Source: Klebsormidium nitens
Lineage: Eukaryota > Streptophyta > Klebsormidiophyceae > Klebsormidiales > Klebsormidiaceae
Direction: 5' to 3'
Assembly: GCA_000708835.1 (NCBI GenBank)
Contig: DF236998.1
Location: forward strand, 45,880-109,879
Length of the DNA stretch: 64,000 nucleotides
The stretch's first letter is position 1. Each line of letters opens with the position of its first letter. Shown piece after piece: positions 22,801 to 34,156 of this stretch. Both the position numbers and the translations under genes were made by a program. The notes under the pieces are model-generated. The model was not told where the DNA came from, did not search any database, and worked only from the letters and a program-made list of their open reading frames with translations.

Positions 22801-25239
22801 GAGAATGAAGCGACGGCGTATCGAGCAGACGACAGGGACGCTATGGCAGAGGACATTGATGTTGACGAGGTGGAGCCAGGGGTAAGCACCATCGTTCTTG
22901 ACTGGGTATCGGCTCGGGAGGGCCCCTGCAAACCCCAATGCCCGTTGTAATTTACTTGCGGACGTTTTACATGTTCACGAAGCAACAATAGAGGTAGTTT
23001 GCAATGCTTTTCTCTGTGACGACGTTGAGAATGCGTTATACGCCGATAAAAAGTCGCTTCGTACACTTGCAACGCCCGCTGCTCATCTGCGGAAACACAA
23101 CCGCTGGCCCTATTCGCTGGGGAAAGAATCAAAGGTCCCTTTCTCGTGCAAAGCCTTTGACCCTCACTTCGGCAAAAGAGCGCAATCGAACGCTCACGAT
23201 CGCTCCTCCTCTGCACCAGTCGCCTGAACACGAAGCCGAACCACCAGCGCCGCTCGACCACGACTCCCTGGCAGTGGTTCCGGTCGACCATACGGACGTC
23301 CGTCAGGGAACTCTGGCGGAGCGGACGCAAGCGGGCACGTCCGGACGGGATCTGACGAGTCAGTTCCGGAACGCACTGCACGCGGCTGAGGAGCCCCAGT
23401 CTGCGCTGGCGACCCAGGCAGATTGGGGCAGCAAGCAGCCGTAAGTTACTCCAGCTCGCACTTTCGTTCAAGCAGGTGAAATTTAGGAGCTATAGAGAAA
23501 CTTGCAGATTTTGGCCGCTGCCTCCAGACCAAAGAAGTCGGAACGAGGGCTTACGCGGTGGATAAGTCCACCTTTGTAGTGACCCAGTCACAAGATGTAG
23601 AATAAGATAACAAGCAGGTGCTCGCAAGAAGGTCACCTTGCTTTGATTGTGCAACCGACCATACTGATAGGGTAGGCGAGGGAAGTGAGAGATTGATTGA
23701 GGTTCCCGCTTGAAACGCTTGCTATTCCAAGCAGATTGTTTGGGCGCACTTTCACAACAAAGGGTGACGAGCGAGCGTATCAACAGCTTCTCTTAGAAAA
23801 ACCTCGGCTAGCTTACTGTTAGACGCTCTTCTATCGACAAGGGTCTGAGGCTTTGGGATGTGCGCGCAAGACACGTGTCTCTTGCTTTGCAGAGTCGGCG
23901 TCCTAGCGCAACTGCAGCGGGCCCTTCAGCGGCAGCGGAATCAGGAGGCGCTCTTTGCGAAGGCGCTCCAAACCGGGCAGGCTCTGGATCACGGTAAGGC
24001 TCTGATTACTACGTTGAGCATGGAAGCTGCTGATATCAACCAAGCCCGTTGCGGGAGATACCCCTCCTGAATCCTTCACCTCAACTCGTTGCTAAACATG
24101 TTCGTCTTGAAATCAACTCTGAGCGTACCAGACGCCGAGTTGCCTCAGATGGGCCTGGGATCCTTGCATTGCTCTTCATCTTCTCAGACGTCTTGTCAAA
24201 CCAGATTGCTTCGTAGATCCGCACAAGTGACGGCACGACGACTCTCTGCCATCTTACATAGTGGAAGTCTCGTTTTTGTACGATCCCTCCTCTCATGCAT
24301 GTCGCTGCCTGCGTTTGCAGATGCGCGCGACTGCTTGGACGTCCGGATACTGGATACGAGCATGGAAGCCCACCTGCTCAAATGCACATGCGAGGTCCTC
24401 CAGGAACCGCAAGTAAGGAATCAACGCTGTCGTTCGAACTGCTGGGGTTTGTCCGTTGCTTGTTCGTTGGTAAAAGGGCAAAGCGAAGATGCGGAAAAGA
24501 AGACTGCTTGTATTCAAATATGCCGAAGCTTTCTTCCGTAGCTAAAGTCGACTGGCATGGTCAAAGTACACAAATTGAGTGCAAGCAGGTTCAGGAAATA
24601 CGTAGTCGCTCTGCGCTGCGGTCCTCTGTCGGGTATTATATCGCCTTCTTAACAAAGAAATAGCATAAGTCTTCGACCATTGCCAAGATTTATCGATGCT
24701 GATAACCCTGCCTGCTATGGTGCAGAACGCTTTCACGGCGTCCGAGTCTCCTGGGGAAACCATCTTCGTGCTGTTCAACCGCAAATCGCACTCCGGGGCG
24801 GTCTTGGAACCCGGACGGGTCGTGCGGATACATCCCCCGTGGTACGTTCCGAATGCTATCCTACATGCCTGAGAGCGCTTCGACTTGCCGGACCTGCTTT
24901 CGCCTAGGATAGGTACTGTTCAGAGCGCTGCGTCCGCGGCAAAACCGGCTCTCTTGAAGCAGGATTGCAATCTTCGGTAGACCCTCTTGAGGCTGGATCA
25001 ATTGTGTCAGGGTTTGACCGTGCGTTGCGTCGTTGGGGTACCTTAAGCAGCGCGAATTTGACTTTTGGCAGGTGGAGAAACGGGAATGTTGTGCTCGGCT
25101 TCCTCGTTTCTGACCTGCCAACAAGTCCGATGGTTGGGGTTAGTTCTAACAGACTTTGTTTCTTTACAGGCACCAGCTCATTGCCTGCGGATCGAAAAAG
25201 GTAGTGTTCAATACCATCTGTTGTCACAATCTGCAATGA
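19820..25239 (+). CDS. SPIDR: SPIDR-like DNA-repair scaffold, short form, first exon unresolved
   Basis: Twelve exons join in perfect phase: 19820-19981, 20224-20293, 20618-20694, 20948-21001, 21373-21742, 22047-22195, 22723-22881, 23220-23440, 23893-23993, 24321-24412, 24726-24841, 25170-25239 (TGA), 546 codons without the start. Most of it is acidic and disordered. The conserved part is C-terminal: LAQLQRALQRQRNQEALFAK, CLDVRILDTSMEAHLLKCTC, then GRVVRIHPPW and KKVVFNTICC. This order matches the middle of animal SPIDR, where a helix is followed by a beta-rich segment with VRIFPPW and NTYFCE. SPIDR scaffolds RAD51 and BLM in homologous recombination. Here the protein stops just after this block, so the C-terminal half of animal SPIDR is absent. 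The identity rests on motif order recalled from the family, not on a search. Confidence 0.62.
21176..21232. repeat. Three-copy GTATCTGAG tandem repeat in an intron
   Basis: Three roughly 18-bp units built on GTATCTGAG and CTCC occur in the SPIDR-like intron between exons 4 and 5. They do not resemble an exon edge. Confidence 0.7.
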
Positions 25240-27308
25240 CGCTGGTGGGCTTCTGAAGACGTAGGCGATAGCTACTCAAAAGCTCTAGCTGCAAACATTG
25301 ATGAGAAGTGGCGAAGAAGTAGGTTACTCTTGAGTTCCAATCGTGAACAAGCGAATTATAGACAATGCTGGAAACTGACTTGTGCTTGAATGTTGGCTTC
25401 AAGCGTCCGCACTTTGAAGATCTCTAAGCAGATTTGAGTGCGGAAATGCAGCTACAGCTTTATAGGCGCCACACTATAGTGCTGCGTATGGGCACTCGGC
25501 TTCAAATCCCTGCCGCCTCATGTGAACCCAATTGAATCGAACCCAGAAACCTTGTTCAAAGCGCGGCCTGAACACACTCAGCTCAGCTCATGGGAAGTGC
25601 TTGATCGTCGCGGTGAGCTGAAGCAGGGGCTGCTCCAAACTTTGAAAAAAGGACGCCTTGGACAACGCTCCGGGTTTGCAATGACCATGCACAGGCTTTT
25701 CATGATTGCAATCAGAAGCAAAACGTAGGTACGGCGAAATCGCCCGGCCGTCAGGCCGGTATGTGCGACAGGGTCCGCGGCTAAGCAACTTATGACGTCT
25801 GTGCACCAATTTCATGCTAGACTTTTCTGTCGTGACTTCAGTATCACCAATCATTGAACACGCACTTTGAAAATCAAGTCGCGGACATGTTGTATCTACC
25901 AAGCTTCAACGCGAAGCTGAACCAGGCTTTAGTGCATCCTGATCCGGGAGAAATAAGCCCGTGTCATACAGTGGCACGTGGCACAACCATGCTGCAACGC
26001 ACCACTGGCAAAGTGTGTCCCACCTACGAGCCTGATCAATAATGTATGCTTGGAGCAGCTCGTACCTTGCCGCCAGGCGGCCGCGCACGACGTACTTGCA
26101 TTCTGATATACAAGGTCCATGCAAAATTTCGCACTGCCAAATCGAGCTAGCATCCGCAACCACACGTTGCATGTGGGGTTTGGCATTGAATGGCGTCCCG
26201 ATCCTTGCTTGCGTACGTTAAATCCGGGCGGAATGCAAGAGTGTCCTCCATATCCCACATGATCTTTCTGTATGATTGAAAATTAGAAACACACTTCATT
26301 TCTCTTGGCCGGCGGCCGCGCCGCGCGGGGCCGCGCAGGCGCATACTGTGCGCGGCCGCGAACCGCTGAGTTGCCAGGCCGTACTAACCGTACGGACGGT
26401 CCGGCCAAACCCTGGACCCCAATCTCCGGGCTGCGGCGGCCGCGGCTATTCAATCATGCCGCTGCGCGGGATCCCTGGCGCGTGGTCCGAGTCGGGGATC
26501 CCCGATGCAAGAATCAAAGATAAGGCTGGCAAGTTGCGGAACTGAACCCGCAGAGGAGTGGCTTACTTGTCAGCTCTGGGAAGTCATGTTACTCAGCAGA
26601 CTGGTGAATATTCTCCTCTCCGGGTCTCTGACTTTGAATCTCAGTGTAAGTAACAAAACCTGGGCTCAGAATCCGATGACGTATGAGCGTCTGGTGGGCG
26701 AATGCCCTTGCCGACTCGTCATTAGTGTGGCACTGCCAGAGTTCGTTGCAGACCAGAGAGTGCAGCCAACCACACAGCTAGCTCGACAGCTCAATATCAG
26801 GGATCCGACACCCGCATATTCCTGAAACAAACTCCCGTGGCGATTGCCAGAGATTTAGCACATTCAGAACAGAGCATTCAGAAAGCGGCGCTTCGACCGA
26901 TCCCTCTCTAAAAAGCACCAAGCATATAGCAGCCTTTATCTCAACCTTTCTAAAGGTACAGCCAGAAAGTGACACACCCCTCCATTGACGCTCCTCTAGC
27001 TAGCACCCTCCAAGTACTTCTCGCACCTGCCAGGCGTTGGCTTTCAGGAGGTAAGCAGGTTCAATGTACTGTTCTGGAAGGATCAGTGGTTCAAGTCCTA
27101 AAGGTTGCAGGATGACGTGTGCACTGAACGAGGCCAACCTTGCTTGGTCGCTCTCTCTGGCTCTTTGATGAGAATAGTGAAGTGGACGCAAATTCAGCTC
27201 ACCAATTTTTAGACAACGTAGCCGGTCAACTGAATTTCAATCAGCTTGATTTGAACACAACAATCATCTCTGCAGTCTGTCTTCAACCCGCATCATCACA
27301 GGACAACA
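25240..27308. other. Intergenic stretch with a GC-rich patch
   Basis: This lies between the SPIDR-like stop and the flotillin ATG. A patch at about 26300-26450 is extremely GC-rich with NotI-like GCGGCCGC words and partial palindromes, unlike its AT-richer surroundings. No exon chain was found. The flotillin promoter should lie at the right end. Confidence 0.4.
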
Positions 27309-30300
27309 ATGGGTTCCTACAGGGTTGCGAGCAACAACGAGTTCTTGGTAAGCGTTTAACCCTGTGACAGTCTTGTTGTTCGGCCATACTGTCCTCAATC
27401 GAATCGAAATATAGTGCACGTTCTTTCAGCTGAACAAGTTTCATTTCAATGAATTCTATTTGCCTTGCTCCAATTTCCATCAGCAAACTGCTGATCAGCT
27501 GAGCTCAGCGAAACTCTCCCTGTTCCTGCTCCCAGATTCTGAAACGCAGACAAAGTGCATACGACCATGGTGCTTCGTGTACGTATGTGCAGGTGACCAC
27601 CGGAATTGGCATCAAGGACGTCCGCGTGTCCAAGAAGGGATGGGTCTTTTTTGGGCAGAAGAGCCGCATCTTCGACGTCACTCCACGGAACTACACCCTA
27701 GAGCTCCACGTAAGCAGACCTCTCAGTACTGCATCCTGTATGGACGCAAAGAAAAGCTCAACTTTGGAAGAACTCTGACCAGACTCTTCCAAGCTTTCTT
27801 TCACATTAAGAAGTAGGAGCTTGGCTGCTGTTTAGTTCGTCTCCCATGCTTCTTGGTCAGCCATTCTGGACAAAAACCAACCACGCTGCTCAATGTCCTC
27901 TCAAGCTTACATTGGAGTTATCCACCTTCACTTCTCTAGAAGCAAGAAGCTAAGAGCGTTGGTATCTATCAAGCAGGCCATGACTCGGGAGAAGTTGGAG
28001 TTCCTTCTTCCCGCCGTCTTCACAATCGGGCCAAAGCTGGAGCCCCAAGCGCTCCACTTGTACGCTCAGCTCTTGGCGGGGAGACCCGACGAAGTGAACC
28101 ACATCACCGTAAGTTCTACACGCATCTCTTCACGACGCCGTGTCTTCAATGTTTACGTCAGGCTGACGTCGCTTCCGTGCACCTCCAGTCCCTATCTGTG
28201 GAAGTTCCAATGGCTGATTGGTGTTTTTAACCTACTAATCCTCAATGAACCTAGGCTTGTAACGTTTCTCTTTGCTGACGCTTCCTCAGAATAAGTAGAG
28301 TTCTAAAAGCGAAGCCCTTTCTTTGCCTGGAAAGAAATGGTCGCCTTCTTCAAAGCTGCTCTTCTCTTCGAATCATGAGCTGGTGCAAAGGTCACCTTTC
28401 GACATACCCTGCAACCTCCTGCAGCTTCTACACGCATTTACGCGTCCTTCTCGGTTTTTCTGTCTTTCAGGAGCTCGTCAAGGGCATGATTGAAGGAGAG
28501 ACACGTGTCCTCGCGGCGAACATGGGCATGGAGGAGATCTTCAACGCGCGCAAGGGCTTCCAGGTCAGCCTTCGTGCATTTCCGTAAGCTAAGATTGTTT
28601 TACGCTCAGCTCACAATCTACATCCTCACCTGAGTCTCGTTGATTCTGATCCCTGATTCGGCCACGAAGTTATGATTACTCAGGAAAAACATTTGTAAGT
28701 TTTGTCGTCTGCCAAAGGATTGTAGGCTCGTGTTGCAAACAAGCTGCTCTTAGTGATCCTTCCAAACCTTGCAATGCGTCCCCCTTTGGCATCCGTTGAA
28801 ATCTAGACCCATTTGAAAAATATAAAATTTGCTTCTGCCTTTGAATTCACGATAAATCCAAGCCTTGACAGTCTCTGACAGCTCAGCACTCGCTTTGTTT
28901 CTCGCAGACGCATGTTGTGGAGGGAGTGCAAAAGGAGCTCGACCAGTTCGGTAAGGCACCAAACGTTCTGTTTTGAGTTTTGCGTTTAGATGAAAACTAG
29001 AACTCTGGGGCTTAAAGTGACCTCCAAGAGACCCCGCACAGAGACGATCTGTCACCTAAATTGAGAATTTTTAGTCACTGGTCCATCTTCGGCGTGTCGT
29101 CATGTCGTCTTCGGATCAGGTCCCGAACGAATAGAATTTGCTTGACTGATGGAGCATCCATTCACTGCCTATCATTCGTCGTCGAAGTGTCACCACATCG
29201 TTTCGCTACACCCGATCTTTAGTTCAAGTCTGAAGGTAGACAGCGGAGCTCGTGAATGAAACCTTTTGGCCCGTTCCAAAACGTAAACCCGTTCAATACC
29301 CTTACAAGTGTCGCGTTTTGCAGGGCTGTTCATCTACAACGCCAACATCAAGGAGCTGAAGGACACCGCCGGCTCCGAGTACTTCCGGTACATGCGGATG
29401 AAGACGCACGAGGACGCCATCAACAAGGGCAAGGTGAGCAGCGTGACGTCAGCCGCGAGGACCGTACTGATTACAGCCGCTCATGAGGATTGCGTGCAGG
29501 GTAAATAACCTGGGCATTACTATACTAGGGCTGTTCAGATGCAAGAACGACGACCTCTCAAAGAGTTGTGAGAAACTCGTCAGGGTCAAGCGCGTACTTG
29601 AAGTCTTAAGGTCGGGATTCAGCTCTGGGAACAGTAAGAAGAAACAACTGTAGCTTAAAAAAGATAGCACTCTGCTTCACGCAAGAAGAGGAAACCACAA
29701 TCACCTGAAGGTTCCTAAGATTACCTTGCTCTGAACGACAAGTGCTTTTGGCAGCTCTCAACTAGGCCAGGCGCATGAGTGGCTGTTTTCAAGCTCGGCG
29801 CCTTCAAAGCGCTTGGGAATTTCGTCTGTTTTCAAAACCGTGGTTCAAGTTTGCGATTTCATGAACGTCCAGGTTGACGTGGCAAACGCGCGGTACTACG
29901 GTGACGTCGGCGAGAAGGGCAAGGTCGCGGCGACGCGGCGCGAGACGAAGCAGATTGAGGCGGAGACGGTGGTCTACGAGAAGACCAGGGAGGGAGAGCA
30001 GCGGCAGGCCGTGCAAAAGGTACGGCGTTCGTACCCTTTTGACACGTCAGCAATATCAAATGGATCCAACGTGAGATTATTTGGTAACCTAAGAGCTTCA
30101 AAGCGGAGTCCTTTGTAATGTTGGGACACCAAAGTCTGGAGACTGTGCTCCAGACACGTGGACGAGGCGACGTAACGGAGAGAAGGCTCCGCCCGCTGAC
30201 CATATCGAACCCGTTTATCTGCTTCGCAAAGCACGAACACCGCTATGCAATCAGCTTCCTCAAGGCTTACAAGGAAAGCTCCTTACAGAATTATTACAGA

Positions 30301-32831
30301 CACTCTTCTTTGATCCGGACTGTTAACACGTACAGGTGGCGGCAGAGAAGATTGTATACGAGAAGCTGCGTCAGCAGGACATCACGCACAGCTTTCCGAA
30401 ACCGTGATTCCTCACACCCAAGTATACTTCTCTGAAACCTAGCTTCAAACCGCAGACCCGGATCCTTAACTCAGTTTTCAGATCGTACAGGTGGAGGCGG
30501 AGACGACCGTGTACGAGAAGCTGCTCAGCAGGACATCGCGCATAGCTTTCGAAACCGTGATTCTTCCTACCTAAGTATACTTTTCTGAAACCCCGATCGC
30601 ACTTAACACGCTTTCGAACTTACACAGGTAGAGGCGGAGACGATCGTGTACGAGAAGCTGCGCCAGCAGGACATCGCGCAGGCGGACGCTGCGCTGCAGG
30701 TGAAGCAGGCGACGTTCCAGCAGAGCGTGCAGATCGCGCAGACGGAGGCGCGGAAGGCGGCCGAGATGCGCCAGATGGAGCTCGACAAACAGGTGGGCAA
30801 ATTATTCCTAGTCTCAGAAGTAAAAGCTATCTCCCAGAAGCTGTCTTTAGAAACGGGCTGTTTTTTCGCCGACTCGCCGTTCCGTTTTAGAGACAAGACG
30901 AGGCCGAGAAGCAAGGGAGCGTCTGCAATCCTGAGCAGTTTCCATTAAAAGTTGTATCTTGGGCAAAGGGCGTCGTAGCTTCTCCACTGTGAATTGGGAC
31001 AGCTCTTTCGGCGGGTTTTGCCACATTATCGTGGTGGAAACCCACATTGCGTTCACCCCTGCTCGTATAGACAATCACCAACTTTGCTCGTGACTCAAGG
31101 ATGGAAAAACACGAGTTTCTTTGTCTTTTGCTGGTCTTGCCAGGTGGAAGAGAAGCGGCTGCTCGCGGAGACTGAGCGGCAGCGCGCGACCCTGGTGTCC
31201 AAGGCGGCCGCCGAGGCGGAGTCACAGAGGAAGCAAGCCGACGCACTGTGAGTGAGGTTTACCTGACGGCCATCTTTCCGGCACCCAGGAGGAAAAGCTT
31301 TTGTCTGCAAGTATCTTCATCGATTTTTGAAGAACCGTGGTCGACGCCTCCTCTTTTTCAAACACAGGTGCAATCTGGATGCAAACCCTTCAAATAGAAG
31401 CTGACGTGCCGACTTAGCCGCTTGGACTTCTCGAGACCCTTCGATATTCCGGACGCTCGAATTGGATGCTTCGATCGGTGGTCCGTACGTTCGATCAGCT
31501 GTGTCAGCATGCGGCTAGATACACAACCATGCAGCACCTTAACATCCTTCAAACAAGCGGCACACCCTTTTGGGTGATAGGGGCACTACGGACACGGAAG
31601 TTCTCTCTTGGACGTCCGCAGGCTGTACACGATGCAAAAAGAAGCGGAGGCGGCGCAGTACAAGACGCTGAAGCAGGCGGAAGGGCAGCTGGTCGCCGCG
31701 CAGAACCAGGCCAAGGGCGCGCTCGCGCTCGCGGAGGCGCAGGCGGAGGGCATCCAAAAGGTGCTCGCGGCGTTTGGGGGCGACACGAACGCCGCGCTGC
31801 AGGTACGTGTGGTCGCCCTTTTGCTCGTCACTTCGAAGCTTCGCAGGTGCTTCGGTTGCAACTCTCGGAGCCCCAATCTACGAGAACCATCTGAACGCAC
31901 TTGTCGGGAGCCGAATAGATGAAACGTGACCCTCCACAAAGTTTGTACGATAATCAAACTTTCCCGTTGGATCGAAAGTCACCTGGATTCGGGCTTGCCT
32001 GCGAAGCGACCCTAAGCGTCCGGCGCGAAAGCCACACTGACATTCTTGGTCCCCCCAAGCAAGTCCAATATTTCAAGAGCGGCTTTTTCCGGTTACTCTC
32101 GAGGCTGCTTGCAGAACTTCGACTCTGCAATTTTCTAATTGGACAAATGGTGACGTGTGCAGTACATCATGGTGGAGCGCGGCCTGTACGGGGAGCTCGC
32201 GCGCGCCAACGCGGAGGCCGTCCAGGGGCTGAACCCCAAGATCACGGTCTGGAACACCGGGTGAGCGCGCCCGACCGCTTTAATAGAAAATAGAATCGAC
32301 TACCGTTTTGAATCATGTTCCTTGCTGAGTGTTCTGAAGCTGTCGGGTTTTGGATGTGCGGCGTTCTGACCATTAGAAGGTTCGTCTTCTACCTCACTCC
32401 ATTTCAAAGAGAACTGTGCCCTGCCTCTAGGGGAGCGAGCTCTCACCCTTCGTTCGCGTCACGGTTAACGAGATACATAAACGCATCTTGAGCAGACGCG
32501 GATCTCGTTCTACTGGTAGATCAAGAGACATTTGAGGCGATTCTTTGGCAGACAGCTTTACTGCCATGATTTTTTCCTAGTGCCGAGTTTTTGAAGACCT
32601 GCGTTTACGGACCGTCAGAAGGGGGAAGTGGAGAGATTTGAATCGGTTGCGTCTGTGCTTTTCGGCAGGTCCGAGACCGGTCCCGACGGGCAGCCCACAA
32701 CGGGTTCCAACCCGCTGCGCAACATCTTTCAGTCGCTGCCCCCGCTCTTCGCCACGATCCAAGACCAGACTGGCATCGTCCCCCCGGCCTGGTTGGCTAA
32801 GATGCCGGCACAAGAAAACGTCAATCACTAA
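27309..32831 (+). CDS. FLOT: Flotillin (SPFH/Band 7 membrane microdomain protein)
   Basis: Twelve exons: 27309-27347, 27593-27709, 27977-28108, 28471-28563, 28908-28950, 29324-29433, 29873-30019, 30628-30792, 31144-31247, 31622-31802, 32163-32260, 32669-32831. They give 463 aa, the usual flotillin length, with every phase correct. The N-terminus [20 protein letters not shown] starts the SPFH domain ([71 protein letters not shown]). It lacks a signal peptide, as flotillins attach to the inner membrane face. The second half is a long EA-rich coiled coil ([29 protein letters not shown]) that drives oligomerisation. The tail [20 protein letters not shown] is the family C-terminus. In plants flotillins act in clathrin-independent endocytosis and microdomains. 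Two decayed copies of the exon 8 start lie in the preceding intron. Confidence 0.95.
30330..30627 (+). repeat. Two tandem copies of the acceptor and 5' edge of flotillin exon 8
   Basis: Copy A starts at 30336 and copy B at 30491; the true exon starts at 30628 (spacings 155 and 137 bp). Each copy has an intact GTACAG|GTGG acceptor, then reads [16 protein letters not shown] (A) or [11 protein letters not shown] (B) before diverging into shared intron-like sequence. Copy B lost one base in CTGCGCCAGCAG. Both lead to early stops. Confidence 0.92.
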
Positions 32832-32890
32832 ACGTCAACCACTAAACGTCAAATAGTGAATTTCAACCACTAACGTCAGCCACTGAGAGT
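32819..32890 (+). repeat. 14-bp microrepeat spanning the flotillin stop codon
   Basis: About four degenerate copies of GTCAAYCACTAAAC begin inside the last codons and run into the 3' UTR, so the TAA stop lies within the first unit. An A12-like run follows near 32974. Confidence 0.75.
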
Positions 32891-34156
32891 CGTCGGGGCT
32901 TGTTAGATTGACGGAAAGAAGCTAAGGCCTGCGGGCAAAGGGCTTCCGGCTTCCCCGAACCCAAATGTACCCAAAAAAAAAAAACCAGACAGAAGCTGGA
33001 AGAGGCCTGTAAAGCAACGGAACAGCAGCAGACATGAGTTGATTAGATGTAGAGCCGGGCGCACCCTCCGAGTCTAATGCCGCGTACATAGTCAACGGTT
33101 TGCAGTCCAGGAATCGTTGCTGAGGATTGTAGATACTTGACCATCCACATGCGATAAATGCAAATGAAGTCTAGCCCCAGCTTAAGGCTGGCCAAAGCCC
33201 AATCAGATCATGATTCTCGCCAGCACAAATAGATAGGAACCGTGTAATCCACTTAAGAGCACTACTGTTCTCATTCAGAGTTGTTGTCAATGTGACTGAG
33301 TACGCAATTAAACATGGACGTTTGGTATCATCCCTTGCTTAGATTCTCCGCCACTGAAAGTGCATCTGGTGGAAGACCTTCGCCTTGTATCACTTTTTTA
33401 GCATCACCTGGTTGTCCGAGAGCAGCTTCACTCGAACAAGTTTTGAAGACTGCACGCCCATGACCATGAATTGATCCGTAATGCAGATTCACGAACGAGC
33501 TGGTATCATCTATATCACGGTTCGGTTGATGGAATACGCTGATGCCGACTGGCCCAACAACGAGTTCGCATTCAAAAGAGATGTGGAGTGCCCCTTTTAA
33601 TTTTGAATGCACCTGCCCACGCAGCCCACTGACATACTCGCGCTTCGACTCGCGCCCTGCACATTTCAATTGAATGTCCAGGAGTCCAGCTGCAGGGGGA
33701 GTGCACAGCTTGCTATATAAGGTGTATTTTCGACCGTTGGATCGCTGGATCCTCCAGCTTGCACGCATCGGGCGGCCCCCAGCGTCTCTTATCATCGGAC
33801 GTTCAGGAACGGACCTGCTTGCTAGTCCTAGACCTTTAGCCTACGGTAGGTATTATGATAGGCTTAGGCTTTAGGGTTCCGTCTCAGTCTAGGTTGAGCA
33901 CAAGCAGCTCAGGAAATGGAGTTCGACACTCGTGCATGAGAGGGCTGCTGCTGCATTGAAGCCTTCAGCGCCAGCTCCCAGGTTTCCTTACAGCATGCAT
34001 AGGGCGCCCCTATGGCGGCCTGCTTGGTTCTCGATCCGGATGGTCTGGTCCATAGATAGATCCATTCTTGGTGCAAGCCAGCCTTGCGGTTGAACGAATC
34101 GTGAGCAAGATCGGTTAGAGACATCTTCTGGGTTCGCCTTAGCGTGCCGGTGTCGC
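32832..34156. other. Intergenic stretch with one possible minus-strand small gene
   Basis: This is between the flotillin stop and the transporter start. It holds the microrepeat, a poly-A run and the single-exon frame described at 33328-33795. TATATAAGG at about 33713 (+) resembles a TATA box, but no plus-strand start follows at a convincing distance. Confidence 0.35.
33328..33795 (-). CDS. Hypothetical single-exon protein, 155 aa
   Basis: The frame is open from an ATG at 33795 to a stop at 33328. The translation has balanced composition (SKREYVSGLRGQVHSKLKG; HISFECELVVGPVGISVF; KKVIQGEGLPPDALSVAENL) rather than the Arg/Ser/Pro bias of shadow frames. No family, signal peptide or membrane helix is recognised and there is no splice evidence. 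It may equally be chance. Confidence 0.25.
   Translation of the reverse strand: MIRDAGGRPMRASWRIQRSNGRKYTLYSKLCTPPAAGLLDIQLKCAGRESKREYVSGLRGQVHSKLKGALHISFECELVVGPVGISVFHQPNRDIDDTSSFVNLHYGSIHGHGRAVFKTCSSEAALGQPGDAKKVIQGEGLPPDALSVAENLSKG

Noticed and set aside
26285-26545. GC-rich open frames read as a gene
   Set aside because: Arg/Ala/Pro-rich low-complexity translations in several frames at once, with no splice sites; treated as a composition patch.
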